Of a stretch of DNA of 64,000 nucleotides, positions 46,604-54,938 are shown piece by piece (position 1 is the stretch's first letter; every line of letters starts with the position of its first letter). The notes under the pieces were generated by a model. It did no database searches, was not told the DNA's origin, and was given only the letters and a program-made list of their open reading frames with translations. The DNA is taken from the NCBI GenBank assembly GCA_013823985.1, contig PNNB01000036.1:1-64000 (forward strand), written 5' to 3'. The position numbers were made by a program, and so were the translations under genes. This DNA is from Sphingopyxis sp. (GTDB lineage Bacteria > Pseudomonadota > Alphaproteobacteria > Sphingomonadales > Sphingomonadaceae).

Positions 46604-47616
46604 AGCTCGCCTCACTTCGCGCCGGGCGCGATGGAAAACTTGTCGTGGTGTCAAATGATCTCGCTTTTTGGTCGGACGCTACAGCGGTTGCACCGACTTT
46701 GCAGGCCGCGCTTGACGACTGGGACCGCACTGAACCGAAGCTTCGTGAAATCGCCGATGACCTCGAACGGTCAGCGATTCCGCGAACGCCCTTCGACGAG
46801 CGCGAGGCGGCGGCGCCCCTGCCGCGCGCCTATCAGTGGGCCGATGGCTCGGCCTATGTGAACCATGTCGCGCTGGTGCGGCAGGCGCGCGGCGCGGACA
46901 TGCCACAGAGTTTCTGGCACGATCCGCTGATGTATCAGGGCGGATCGGACGGCTTTCTGGGTCCGCGCGATCCCATACCGCTCGCAGACGAGGCCTGGGG
47001 CTGTGACATGGAAGCCGAAGTCGTCGTCGTCACGGGAGACGTTCCGCTGGGAGCGAGCGCGGACGAGGCGCGGAGCCATATCCGTCTTGTCGGGCTGACC
47101 AACGATGTGAGCCTGCGAAATCTCATCCCCGACGAACTGGCCAAAGGCTTCGGCTTTTTCCAGTCCAAACCCGCCAGCGCTTTCTCGCCCGTGTTCGTCA
47201 CGCCCGATGCGCTTGGCGATCGCTGGGACGGCGGCAAGCTGCACGGCGCGCTATGCGTCGATCTGAACGGCCAGCCGCTGGGCCGTGCCGATGCGGGCGC
47301 CGACATGACCTTCGACTTTGGCGCGCTCATTGAGCACGCCGCCAAAACGCGAGAACTTTGCGCCGGCACAATCATTGGTTCGGGCACCGTGTCGAATCGT
47401 GACGGCAAGGGCGGTCCGGGCCGACCTATCAAAGAGGGTGGGGAGGGTTATAGTTGCATCGCGGAGCTCCGTTCGGTCGAAACGATTGTTTGGGGTGAGC
47501 CCCAAACGCCATTTATGCGGCACGGAGACACCGTCCGTATTTGGATGGAAGACCAGAAAGGGCAGGCCATTTTCGGAACAATCGAACAAATAGTCGTCCA
47601 AACTAGGGATGTTTAG
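46600..47616 (+). CDS. Fumarylacetoacetate-hydrolase-family enzyme
   Basis: A 338-residue FAH-family protein. Metal-binding acids lie in WGCDMEAEVVVVTG, and the core contains VGLTNDVSLRNLIP, GFGFFQSKPASAFSPVFV, and the C-terminal GTIIGSGTVSNRDGKGG. It is closest in layout to the FAH proteins that cleave ring-fission products or fumarylpyruvate-like compounds. It overlaps the VOC gene by 4 bp (ATGA) and so should act on the product of that step. Confidence 0.88.
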   Translation: MKLASLRAGRDGKLVVVSNDLAFWSDATAVAPTLQAALDDWDRTEPKLREIADDLERSAIPRTPFDEREAAAPLPRAYQWADGSAYVNHVALVRQARGADMPQSFWHDPLMYQGGSDGFLGPRDPIPLADEAWGCDMEAEVVVVTGDVPLGASADEARSHIRLVGLTNDVSLRNLIPDELAKGFGFFQSKPASAFSPVFVTPDALGDRWDGGKLHGALCVDLNGQPLGRADAGADMTFDFGALIEHAAKTRELCAGTIIGSGTVSNRDGKGGPGRPIKEGGEGYSCIAELRSVETIVWGEPQTPFMRHGDTVRIWMEDQKGQAIFGTIEQIVVQTRDV

Positions 47617-47626
47617 GAGACGGACG

Positions 47627-48019
47627 ATGCGCGACAGGGTCTGCGAAGTCTTCGAGGCATTTTTTGGGCTGATCGTCGAAGCAAATGAAATTGCGTTGAG
47701 CCGAGAGCGGAGCGATCCGCTACGCTTGCCCAAACTGCGCGTCCGCCTTTCCGGCATGTTCATCAACATGCCGACCGAAGTTGCCGAGCTCATTCGCGCA
47801 TGTACCTCAGGCTCCGAAACAGAAACACTGGTTAAGGAATTTCAGGATCGGTTCAATGACGAGCGTCGCAAAATCATCATGCATCAAGCCAAGTGGCCAG
47901 CGCCAGAAATGGCGGCCAAACGTGAGGAGTATGAGAAGGATGTGCGATCATTGTTCGGCATGCACGAAGAACATCATCAGTGGCGGATGCGCATGATTCT
48001 GCCGCTACTCAGTGTTTGA
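47627..48019 (+). CDS. Hypothetical protein at the end of the hydroxylase operon
   Basis: A 130-residue soluble protein of unknown family, rich in charged helices (MRDRVCEVFEAFFGLIVEAN at the start, EEYEKDVRSLFGMHEEHHQW near the end). No signal peptide, membrane segment or known motif. The ATG at 47627 follows AGGAG; an ATG at 47609 that overlaps the FAH stop is also possible. Its close spacing puts it in the operon. Confidence 0.65.
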   Translation: MRDRVCEVFEAFFGLIVEANEIALSRERSDPLRLPKLRVRLSGMFINMPTEVAELIRACTSGSETETLVKEFQDRFNDERRKIIMHQAKWPAPEMAAKREEYEKDVRSLFGMHEEHHQWRMRMILPLLSV

Positions 48020-48155
48020 TTTACCATTTCTGGGGAGGGGCGAGAACAGGTCAATCAATCTCGGATTCGAGACGGGCCTGCCGCATATGTGTTAATCTCG
48101 GTGCCTAACGAATCAACAGAGATCCTACCATTTCAAATTTGAACGTCATCCGCAG

Positions 48156-48980
48156 CTATGATTGCCCGCGGGCAACGATCACGCTTTCGGATGCAAGTTG
48201 ATCGCAAAAATCCAAAATAGCACGCTCGTAGCCGGCCAAAGAGGTTCGACGCGGCTTACCAAAGCCACGAAGGAGCGAAGCGCCTTCGATAAGCGCTACA
48301 ATGACGCCCGCGTGCCGTTGCGCCCTTCGTTTAGGCATGGTTGGCGTTATGTCTAGAATTGCGTCCGTCACCCTTCCAAGATAAATGTCGTAATATCCAT
48401 TCATAATAGTCGCGATACTTGGATCGCGGCTCGCCAGAGCCCATAGCTCCCAAAAAACGAGGCAGCTCGCCTTTTCGCCCTGATCCTTGAGAAGATATTC
48501 GATCATGCGCTGGAACTGCGCTTTTGGCGACCCTGCGCGATTGCGAGTAATGTGCGCCAGAGCCGAATTGTAGTCGTCGACCGTTCGCTTCAGCAGCGCG
48601 TTGAGCAAATCTTCCTTGGTCTTGAAATAATATAGCAAGTTGCTGAGCCGTATATCGGCCGCCTCGGCGATGCGTCGCATCGTGAAAAGGCCATAGACCG
48701 ACATGGCGATGGCGACCACGATGGCGGCGAACCCGCCCGATACGGCAATCAATCCGGCGGTGTCGAATATCCTGGGCGCATAGGCGTCGAAACTGAACCA
48801 CCACCAGAACAGATCCCAGGGCCGATAGACCGGCTGCCCCAGCAAGCCGAACCAGGGTTCGCCCAGTTCGGGCTGATAGGCGAGCTCCGCCGCCGTCCAC
48901 TGTGTCGCGCCCCACACTCCGGCGAGGGCGATGAGGGCCACCGCGATGATCTGGCCCCAGAATATCTTGCTTGCCGACAT
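48156..48980 (-). pseudogene. traG 5' fragment fused in frame to a truncated tetR
   Basis: The 274-residue frame is a chimera. Residues 1 to about 96 match the N terminus of the conjugative coupling protein TraG/VirD4 of trb-type elements: MSASKIFWGQIIAVALIALA, YQPELGEPWFGLLGQPVYRP and a second membrane segment ending AIAMSV. From about residue 100 the sequence is TetR-family (TMRRIAEAADIRLSNLLYYF, then KTKEDLLNAL) to the end, but helix 1 of the DNA-binding domain is missing. The joint lies near 48680-48700. TraG function is lost, and the TetR part, if made, would be tied to the membrane. Confidence 0.8.
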
Positions 48981-49101
48981 GCGCGCGACTCCATGATGAT
49001 GGAATCATGCCAATGAGTCGCGTGGATGCGCCGATTCAAGGCACATTCGGCCCTGATCGCAGGCTGGCGCAGCAAGACAGGCGCTGGCGTAGGGTCACCT
49101 G

Positions 49102-49159
49102 TCTAACATTGCACTCGATTTTTAACATTACTGATGTTAAATGCGCCGATGATGTTAGA
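49102..49159. promoter_or_regulatory. Nested palindromic operator over the winged-helix gene start
   Basis: Four 8-bp boxes: TCTAACAT (49102-49109), TTTAACAT (49121-49128), ATGTTAAA (49134-49141) and ATGTTAGA (49152-49159). The inner pair is a perfect inverted repeat with a 5-nt spacer. The outer pair is also perfectly inverted and shares nearly the same centre. The boxes cover the start codons of the downstream regulator, so autoregulation is likely. Confidence 0.7.
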
Positions 49160-49916
49160 TAGAATCCCTGCCGCGCGGTTGGAGGCGCTTGCCGAGGCTG
49201 CGGAAGCCTATGCTGACGATGCTTTCGGGCAGCGGCTTGGACTCGTGCCGATCGCACCCACCAATATCCCGCATTTCCTGACCGACCGCTATGGGCTTTG
49301 GCAAGGAGTGCTGGACGGTCGCACCCTGGTCCTCATGGCGTTTCGCGAAGCGCGGCAGGGGGCAACCGCGGACTACCTCAAGCATCGGGACATGGTTCGC
49401 CGCCAGCTTGGCGTCGATTTGGTCCTGCTGCTGCTCGACCACGCGCCGAGCGCCATCCGCCGACAGATGGTGGATCGCAAAATCGGCTTCATCGCGCCCG
49501 GCGCGCAGCTCTATGTCCCCGAGGCATTCCTCGACCTGCGGGAGCGCGCACCGACTTTCGCGGTTGCTCATACCGACCGGATCAGCCCCACCACGCAATT
49601 CATGCTCCTCGCGATCTTGCAGAAGGTCGAGCTAGAGGACCGAAATCTCACGCAGCTTGCCGACACTCTCAAGGTGTCGATCATGAGCGTTAGCCGGAGC
49701 CTTGATGAACTTGAGGCGCTTGAGCTGGCCCAGCCCCATCATGTCGGCCGGCAACGTCGGCTCCGCATGCGCCTGACCGGTCTGGAGCTTTGGCAGGCGG
49801 TTCAGCAAAATCTGCACTCCCCCGTGCGCAAGGTTCGCCTGGTCAGCGGCCGGATCGATACGGGACTGGCACCGCTTGCCGGCGAAAGCGCGCTTGACCG
49901 GCGGCTACCAGCCTGA
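49149..49916 (+). CDS. Winged-helix transcriptional regulator, possibly 3'-truncated
   Basis: A protein of about 255 residues. A C-terminal winged helix-turn-helix lies at about 165-235 (LTQLADTLKVSIMSVSRSLD, HHVGRQRRLRMRLTGLELW), MarR-like. The N-terminal ~150 residues contain no recognised enzyme motif. The end, LAGESALDRRLPA, is abrupt and lies 38 bp from the tRNA-Arg fragment. From memory, relatives continue further after an AGxSAL-type motif, as in AbiEi-like antitoxins, so the tail may have been cut by integration. No partner toxin gene is visible. ATG codons at 49134, 49149 and 49152 are all possible, and none has a clear ribosome-binding site. Confidence 0.65.
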   Translation: MMLDRIPAARLEALAEAAEAYADDAFGQRLGLVPIAPTNIPHFLTDRYGLWQGVLDGRTLVLMAFREARQGATADYLKHRDMVRRQLGVDLVLLLLDHAPSAIRRQMVDRKIGFIAPGAQLYVPEAFLDLRERAPTFAVAHTDRISPTTQFMLLAILQKVELEDRNLTQLADTLKVSIMSVSRSLDELEALELAQPHHVGRQRRLRMRLTGLELWQAVQQNLHSPVRKVRLVSGRIDTGLAPLAGESALDRRLPA

Positions 49917-49954
49917 CGGCAAATCCAAGTGATGCTGACGAATTTTGGGGAAGC

Positions 49955-49999
49955 TGGCGCACCCGGCTGGATTCGAACCAGCGGCCTACGCCTTCGGAG
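49955..49999 (-). repeat. 3' end of tRNA-Arg(CCG): attachment site of the second element
   Basis: On the minus strand 45 bp run from the anticodon loop CTCCGAA through GGCGT, the T arm GCTGGTTCGAATCCAGC, acceptor strand CGGGTGC, discriminator G and CCA. Further 5' (to 50027) only GCACCCT resembles an acceptor strand; the expected anticodon-stem partner of GGCGT (ACGCC) and a normal D arm are missing. It begins at the anticodon loop exactly as the tRNA-Gly fragment at 30909 does. An integrase follows 150 bp away. This is read as an att core, not a working tRNA. Confidence 0.8.
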
Positions 50000-50151
50000 C
50001 AAGTACCACGGTTCTACGCCAGGGTGCGACGTTGCCTGTCTTTGCGCGGTTTTCTACGACTTTGCAATGGTTTGATTGAGGCAATCCCTACGCTGGCCTA
50101 GTGCAACCTTGGTCCCATCGCGAAATCGGGTCCGATGAACCGGAGTTGGCG

Positions 50152-51525
50152 ATGCCGAAGCTCAACAAGAAGGCGGTGGATGCCGCCATGCCCAACGGAA
50201 AAGACTATGTCATCTGGGACAGTGAACTTCCAGGCTTCGGCTTGCGCGTGTTCGCATCGGGCAAACGCAGCTATGTTCTCCAGTACCGGTCGCTTGGCCG
50301 CTCACGCCGCTACACGATCGGACTGCACGGCGTGTGGACGCCGGAGACGGCCCGGCTCGAAGCGAAGGCGCAACTTGGACGGATCGCGCGCGGGGACAAT
50401 CCGGCTGAAGAAAAGCAGCTCGATCACCGGGCGCTGACCGTTAAGCAGTTGTGCGACCTCTACCGCAACGACCTTGAGGCTGGTCTCATTCTTGGCAAGG
50501 GTGGTCGGTCGAAAAAGGCCACGACCATCTACTCCGACCTCGGAAGGATCAAACGCCATATCATCCCATTGCTCGGCACCCGCCGGGTCAAAGACTTGAC
50601 TAGGGCCGATGCAACCAAGCTTCTTAAGGACGTGATGGCGGGCAAAACCCGGGCCTCGGTAAAAACCGACAAGTTGCGTGGAAAGTCCATCGTGCGCGGC
50701 GGTGCTGGAACGGCGTCGCGGACGCTGGGACTGTTCGGCGCGATCCTGACTTACGCGATCAACGCCGGGATCATCGACAGCAATCCGGCGCATGGCATTC
50801 GCAAGCCAAAGGATCAGGTCCGACAGCGCCGCTTGACAGAAGCCGAATATCGCGAACTTGGACGGATACTGGCGGAAGCTCGACTCGATGAGCGCTTTGT
50901 AACGACGACCGAGGTCATCCGGCTGCTCGCGCTAACCGGCTGTCGGCGCGGCGAGATCATCGGTCTGCAATGGGAAGAAGTTGATTTCGATCAGAGCTGC
51001 ATCCGATTGACCGAATCCAAAGAGGGCTATTCTGTTCGCCCCGTAGGCTTACCAGCGCTCGAGTTTCTGGAAAAACGATTGCTCTACGCCGAAGGCAACT
51101 TTGTGTTCGTCGGTCTGCGCAACAGCCCGGTGTTTGGTGCGTTCCCGCATCAATGGGAACAGATTTTCCGTGGATCGACGCTCAAAGGGATCACTGCGCA
51201 TGTCCTGCGGCACAGCTTCGCCAGCATCGCCAACGATCTGGGTTTTACCGAGGTCACCATTGCCGCACTGGTCGGCCACGCCAAGGGATCGGTCACCAGC
51301 AAGTATATACACACGCTCGACACAGCGCTCGTCATGGCAGCCGACGCCATCGCCGGATATATCCAAGGACTGCTAGATGGCATGGAATTTCAACAAGCGG
51401 CTTATACGCTTGACCGCAGTTCACGCAGGATCACGCTCTCCCAGTTCTTGTGCCGTGCAAAGGGCGAGAAAGCGTCCGGCGTGTTGAACGAATTAGCTAA
51501 ACGCCGGGCGCTCAAAGGCTGCTGA
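50152..51525 (+). CDS. Tyrosine-type integrase, P4/DUF4102 family
   Basis: A 457-residue recombinase. DUF4102 arm domain from MPKLNKKAVDAAMPNGKDYV with WDSELPGFGLRVFASG; a central core-binding domain; a catalytic domain with Arg in LALTGCRRGEIIGLQW, HVLRHSFASIANDLGF, LVGHAKGSVTSKYIHT and the Tyr in that block. An extra C-terminal tail of about 45 residues follows. GGAG lies 6 nt before the ATG at 50152; the frame from 50101 is less likely. It has the same arrangement with a tRNA 3' fragment as the integrase at 31134 but is a distinct protein. Confidence 0.92.
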   Translation: MPKLNKKAVDAAMPNGKDYVIWDSELPGFGLRVFASGKRSYVLQYRSLGRSRRYTIGLHGVWTPETARLEAKAQLGRIARGDNPAEEKQLDHRALTVKQLCDLYRNDLEAGLILGKGGRSKKATTIYSDLGRIKRHIIPLLGTRRVKDLTRADATKLLKDVMAGKTRASVKTDKLRGKSIVRGGAGTASRTLGLFGAILTYAINAGIIDSNPAHGIRKPKDQVRQRRLTEAEYRELGRILAEARLDERFVTTTEVIRLLALTGCRRGEIIGLQWEEVDFDQSCIRLTESKEGYSVRPVGLPALEFLEKRLLYAEGNFVFVGLRNSPVFGAFPHQWEQIFRGSTLKGITAHVLRHSFASIANDLGFTEVTIAALVGHAKGSVTSKYIHTLDTALVMAADAIAGYIQGLLDGMEFQQAAYTLDRSSRRITLSQFLCRAKGEKASGVLNELAKRRALKGC

Positions 51526-51682
51526 TTGTAAGCTCTGCTGAATGGCCGCTGCGTTATGTAAGGAAAGTTAACCGTCAGAAGCGGTTTGCGACCGTCTACG
51601 CAGCTTCGCTTGAAAGGCTTATGTCAGGGATTTGAGCTATGATAGACTCCATTGAATGGGCGGCAACCGTCAAGGAGACTGA

Positions 51683-52360
51683 ATGCGACTGTTGGTAGTA
51701 GAGGACGATGAAGATTTGGGCTTTGCCGTGTCGAACTGTCTCCGGCAGGATGGCTATGCCGTTGATTGGGAGCGCGATGGCGAGGTCGCCGAGGAAATCC
51801 TGCGCTATCAATCCTATGACGTGATCGTTCTGGATATCGGCCTGCCGGGCATCGACGGAATATCCATTCTCAAAAGTCTCCGCGCGCGCGCCGACAAGAC
51901 ACCGGTGCTGGTATTGACCGCACGGTCTGCTATCGATGATCGGATCGATGCGCTTGATTTGGGAGCCGACGACTATTTGGCCAAGCCCTTCGATGTGCGA
52001 GAATTTCTAGCGCGATGCCGTGCGCTGCTCCGACGCTCGAAAGGAGGGGCGACCGACAGGATCGAGATGGGCGGATTCCTGTTCGACGGGATAGCAAAGA
52101 CCGTGAAGGTCGACGACACGCAAATTCTCCTGCCCAATCGCGAGTTCCGGTTGCTTGAGATATTGTTGCGAAGTCCGGGGCGTGTTCTCGACAAGGACCA
52201 GATCGCAGAACAACTTTTCGATTTCGATCATGAAACGGGACCGAACGCGATCGAAGTCTATGTCGCTCGGCTTCGCAAGAAACTGGCGGGCGGAATTACA
52301 ATCAAAACGGTTCGGGGGCTAGGTTATGTGGTGGAGCCGGTTGCGGCCCCTGTGGCCTGA
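51683..52360 (+). CDS. OmpR-family response regulator
   Basis: A 225-residue regulator. The receiver has D8/D9, the phospho-acceptor D51 (VLDIGLPGIDG), T79 and K101 (LAKPFD). The C-terminal winged helix (about 125-218) ends in TIKTVRGLGYVVEP. It resembles the TctD/QseB group. Its 3' end overlaps the kinase gene by 35 bp. Likely targets are the transporter and receptor genes downstream. Confidence 0.93.
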   Translation: MRLLVVEDDEDLGFAVSNCLRQDGYAVDWERDGEVAEEILRYQSYDVIVLDIGLPGIDGISILKSLRARADKTPVLVLTARSAIDDRIDALDLGADDYLAKPFDVREFLARCRALLRRSKGGATDRIEMGGFLFDGIAKTVKVDDTQILLPNREFRLLEILLRSPGRVLDKDQIAEQLFDFDHETGPNAIEVYVARLRKKLAGGITIKTVRGLGYVVEPVAAPVA

Positions 52361-53741
52361 AGCCACATCGATCCGCGCACGGTTGCTCTGGCAGCTGGGA
52401 ATTGTGTTCGTCTGCGGGATGGTCATATTATATTGGGCAGCGACGTCTTATGCTCGCTATGCCGCCGACAGTTCGTTCGACCGCGTATTGCTGGGCTCGG
52501 CAGGTTCAATAGCCGAAACGCTTTCGATCACTGCAGACGGGGAAGTAAGGGCGGACATCCCATATGCAGCGCTGGATATGTTGTCAGCCGCGCCAGATGA
52601 TCGAGTGTTCTACCGCGTATTGGGTACCGATGGTGCCACGCTGACGGGCTATTCCGACCTACCTCTTGATCGCAACACCCGGCCTGTTTCCAACGCCATG
52701 GAGCAAGTCAGGTTTTTCGACGCCACTTACATGGAGGAGCCGGTGCGTTTTGTAGTGATGGGTCGGCAAGTTCGGATTGGCCAGCAGTCAGGATGGATTT
52801 GGGTACAGGTGGGCCAAACACGCGAAGCGCGACGGAATCTTGCACAAGAACTTACGATACGCGCTGTGCTTCCTATCCTCGCGCTCACCGTCATCGCGAT
52901 CGCTGTGGTCTGGATAAGTGTCGGCCGGGCCGTTCGCCCCATTGAGGCCATCGGTGAAGATCTTGCTGCGCGTAATTCTTCGGACCTCTCGCCGATCAAC
53001 GCACCTGTTCCGGCGGACATTGCGCCGCTTGTCGGGGCCGTCAATCAGTTCATGGCCCGTCTGGACAATAACATGGGGGTGCTGCGCACCTTCATCGCCA
53101 CTGCCGCGCATCAGTTGCGCACGCCATTGACGGCGCTGTTGGTGCAAATCCGGTCGGCCGAGCTGGCGACAGGTAAGGACCGGGACGAGAGCGTGTCAGC
53201 GGCAAGCCAAAGCGCCAGCCGCCTGGCGCGGCTTGTCAATCAATTGCTCAGCGACGCAATGGTGACGCACCGGGCGGATGAGAAGCGTGTCGGGCCGTTC
53301 GACCTTAAGAAAGTCATCGAGCAGTCACTACAAAATACGCTGTCCATTTCCAACGAAGCCGACGTCCGTTTTACCACGACCTTGCAAACCGCGCCTATGG
53401 TTGGTGACGAAGTGATGATTGCAGAAGCGATCAAGAACCTGATCCATAATGCCCTTACCCACGGCAGTAGTGGGGGCGATGGCGATGATGCAATCGCGCT
53501 TGCGTTGCGAGCCATAGACGACGGTCTCGAGCTATCTATCGCCGATACGGGTCCCGGGATTGGCAACGATATGTTGTCGACGGTTGGCGACCGGTTCCGG
53601 TCCGGCATGGAAAACAGGGGAGGAGCAGGCCTTGGCTTGGCGATCGTCAAGCAGGTAGCCGAAAGTCATGGCGGCTCGCTGCTGCTGGAAAATCGCCCAG
53701 AGCGTGGGTTGAATGTGATTTTATGGTTGCCTCAATCATGA
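52326..53741 (+). CDS. Sensor histidine kinase
   Basis: A 471-residue membrane kinase. Membrane segments at about 19-40 and 180-200 frame a periplasmic domain of the TctE (2CSK_N) type, and a HAMP-like linker follows. Phospho-acceptor H262 is in AAHQLRTPLTALL. The ATPase domain has the N box IKNLIHNALTHG (N371, N375), G1 DTGPGIG and G2 GGAGLGLA. It pairs with the upstream response regulator. The next gene, a binding lipoprotein, overlaps it by 4 bp and may present the ligand to it. Confidence 0.92.
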   Translation: MWWSRLRPLWPEATSIRARLLWQLGIVFVCGMVILYWAATSYARYAADSSFDRVLLGSAGSIAETLSITADGEVRADIPYAALDMLSAAPDDRVFYRVLGTDGATLTGYSDLPLDRNTRPVSNAMEQVRFFDATYMEEPVRFVVMGRQVRIGQQSGWIWVQVGQTREARRNLAQELTIRAVLPILALTVIAIAVVWISVGRAVRPIEAIGEDLAARNSSDLSPINAPVPADIAPLVGAVNQFMARLDNNMGVLRTFIATAAHQLRTPLTALLVQIRSAELATGKDRDESVSAASQSASRLARLVNQLLSDAMVTHRADEKRVGPFDLKKVIEQSLQNTLSISNEADVRFTTTLQTAPMVGDEVMIAEAIKNLIHNALTHGSSGGDGDDAIALALRAIDDGLELSIADTGPGIGNDMLSTVGDRFRSGMENRGGAGLGLAIVKQVAESHGGSLLLENRPERGLNVILWLPQS

Positions 53742-54817
53742 CCCGGCTTCTGCAACTCATGCTGCTACAGCTTTCTGCGATTTGGCTCGCTGCTTGCGCG
53801 CAGCAGCCTGAAAAAGCCTCGCACGGGCGAGATATCGGCGATGTAGTGACGATTTACAGCACCACTGACACGACGATATTCGAACCTGTTATTGCAGATT
53901 TCAAAAAGCTGCATCCCGATATCCGCCTGAACTATGTGGAGCTTGATGGCCAACCGCTGTTCGACCGGTTCCTCCGGGAATCGCGCGCTGGCAAACCCCA
54001 GGCGGACATTGTTTTGAGTTCGGCAATGGACCTGCAGGTAAAGCTGGTGAACGACGGCTATACGCAAAAGCATAGGTCGGTAAATGCCGATGCGCTGCCG
54101 ACCTGGGCAAAATGGCGCAGCGAGATTTTCGGGCTGACTTTCGAGCCTGTGGTCATGGTAGCAAACCCCGCGCTGTTCTCTGATCGGTCGCTGCCCAAGA
54201 CGAGGCTAGACCTTGTTAAATCCCTGCGAGCCCGACCGGCCTTCTGGCGCGGCAGAATTGGAACTTATGACATCACCGCCAGCAGCGTCGGCTATCTCCT
54301 TGCCGGCCAGGATGCGCGCCAGAGCAATGAATATGGAGCTTTGATCGGGGCGATGGGAGAAGCCGATGCACGAACCTACCAGAATGTTTCGGCCCTGATA
54401 GACGACATTGCCTCTGGCAAAGTCGCACTCGGCTACAATGTCCTCGGATCTTACGCGAAAAGACGAGTCGCGCAGGGAGCAAAGCTCCGGATCATTTATC
54501 CCGAAGACTATACGCTGGCGGTGGTGCGCGCTGCCTTCATCGCGAAAGACGCACCGAATTCCAAGGGTGCGCATATTTTCCTTGAATATCTGATGTCACT
54601 GCGCGGGCAGCGGATTTTGGCAACCAGAAGCGACCTGGCCGCTGTGCGCGAGGAAGTGAGCGGTCGTTACGCAAGGCTCGACATTAGTGGCGCAGCATTG
54701 GGCCCGTTGCGGCCTATTCCAATTGGCCCGGGGCTGATGACCTATCTCGACCAGCAAAAGCGCCAACGTTTCCTTGAGAATTGGCGAGCAGCACTCGATC
54801 AACCTCGCCAGAAATAG
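53738..54817 (+). CDS. Substrate-binding lipoprotein, PgtC/Fe(III)-binding type
   Basis: A 359-residue periplasmic binding protein with a lipoprotein leader; the lipobox LAAC puts the lipidated Cys at residue 20. The mature part (VVTIYSTTDTTIFEPVIADF) belongs to the SBP family that includes AfuA-like iron(III) proteins and PgtC. No ABC permease or ATPase gene is near. The order regulator-kinase-binding protein resembles the pgtA-pgtB-pgtC phosphoglycerate system, where the binding protein helps signalling. A sensory role is therefore inferred. It overlaps the kinase stop (ATGA). Confidence 0.85.
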   Translation: MTRLLQLMLLQLSAIWLAACAQQPEKASHGRDIGDVVTIYSTTDTTIFEPVIADFKKLHPDIRLNYVELDGQPLFDRFLRESRAGKPQADIVLSSAMDLQVKLVNDGYTQKHRSVNADALPTWAKWRSEIFGLTFEPVVMVANPALFSDRSLPKTRLDLVKSLRARPAFWRGRIGTYDITASSVGYLLAGQDARQSNEYGALIGAMGEADARTYQNVSALIDDIASGKVALGYNVLGSYAKRRVAQGAKLRIIYPEDYTLAVVRAAFIAKDAPNSKGAHIFLEYLMSLRGQRILATRSDLAAVREEVSGRYARLDISGAALGPLRPIPIGPGLMTYLDQQKRQRFLENWRAALDQPRQK

Positions 54818-54938
54818 CCAAGTGCAACCGGATGGTGTTGCATGACAGCGTGGTGACAGTTTTCGCCGTTACTTCCCAGAAGGATATACAACTCACCCGG
54901 GTCGCGCAGGTCCGAGGCAGCCGACGACGGAGAGTTAT

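Noticed and set aside
48992..49009. CATGAT/ATCATG inverted repeat as an operator of the traG remnant
   Set aside because: Only 6-bp arms with a 6-nt spacer and no second copy; it could easily be chance.
49149..49916. Intact AbiE-type toxin-antitoxin pair
   Set aside because: Only a regulator resembling the antitoxin side is present. It is followed by a tRNA fragment and an integrase, with no nucleotidyltransferase toxin.
49955..50027. A complete, functional tRNA-Arg gene
   Set aside because: Only the 3' 45 bp fit. The 5' anticodon strand does not pair with GGCGT, the D arm is poor and the acceptor has a mismatch. It is better read as an att remnant.
53738..54817. Iron(III) ABC transporter
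   Set aside because: The binding protein resembles this family, but no permease or ATPase gene lies nearby. The kinase overlap favours a sensory role.
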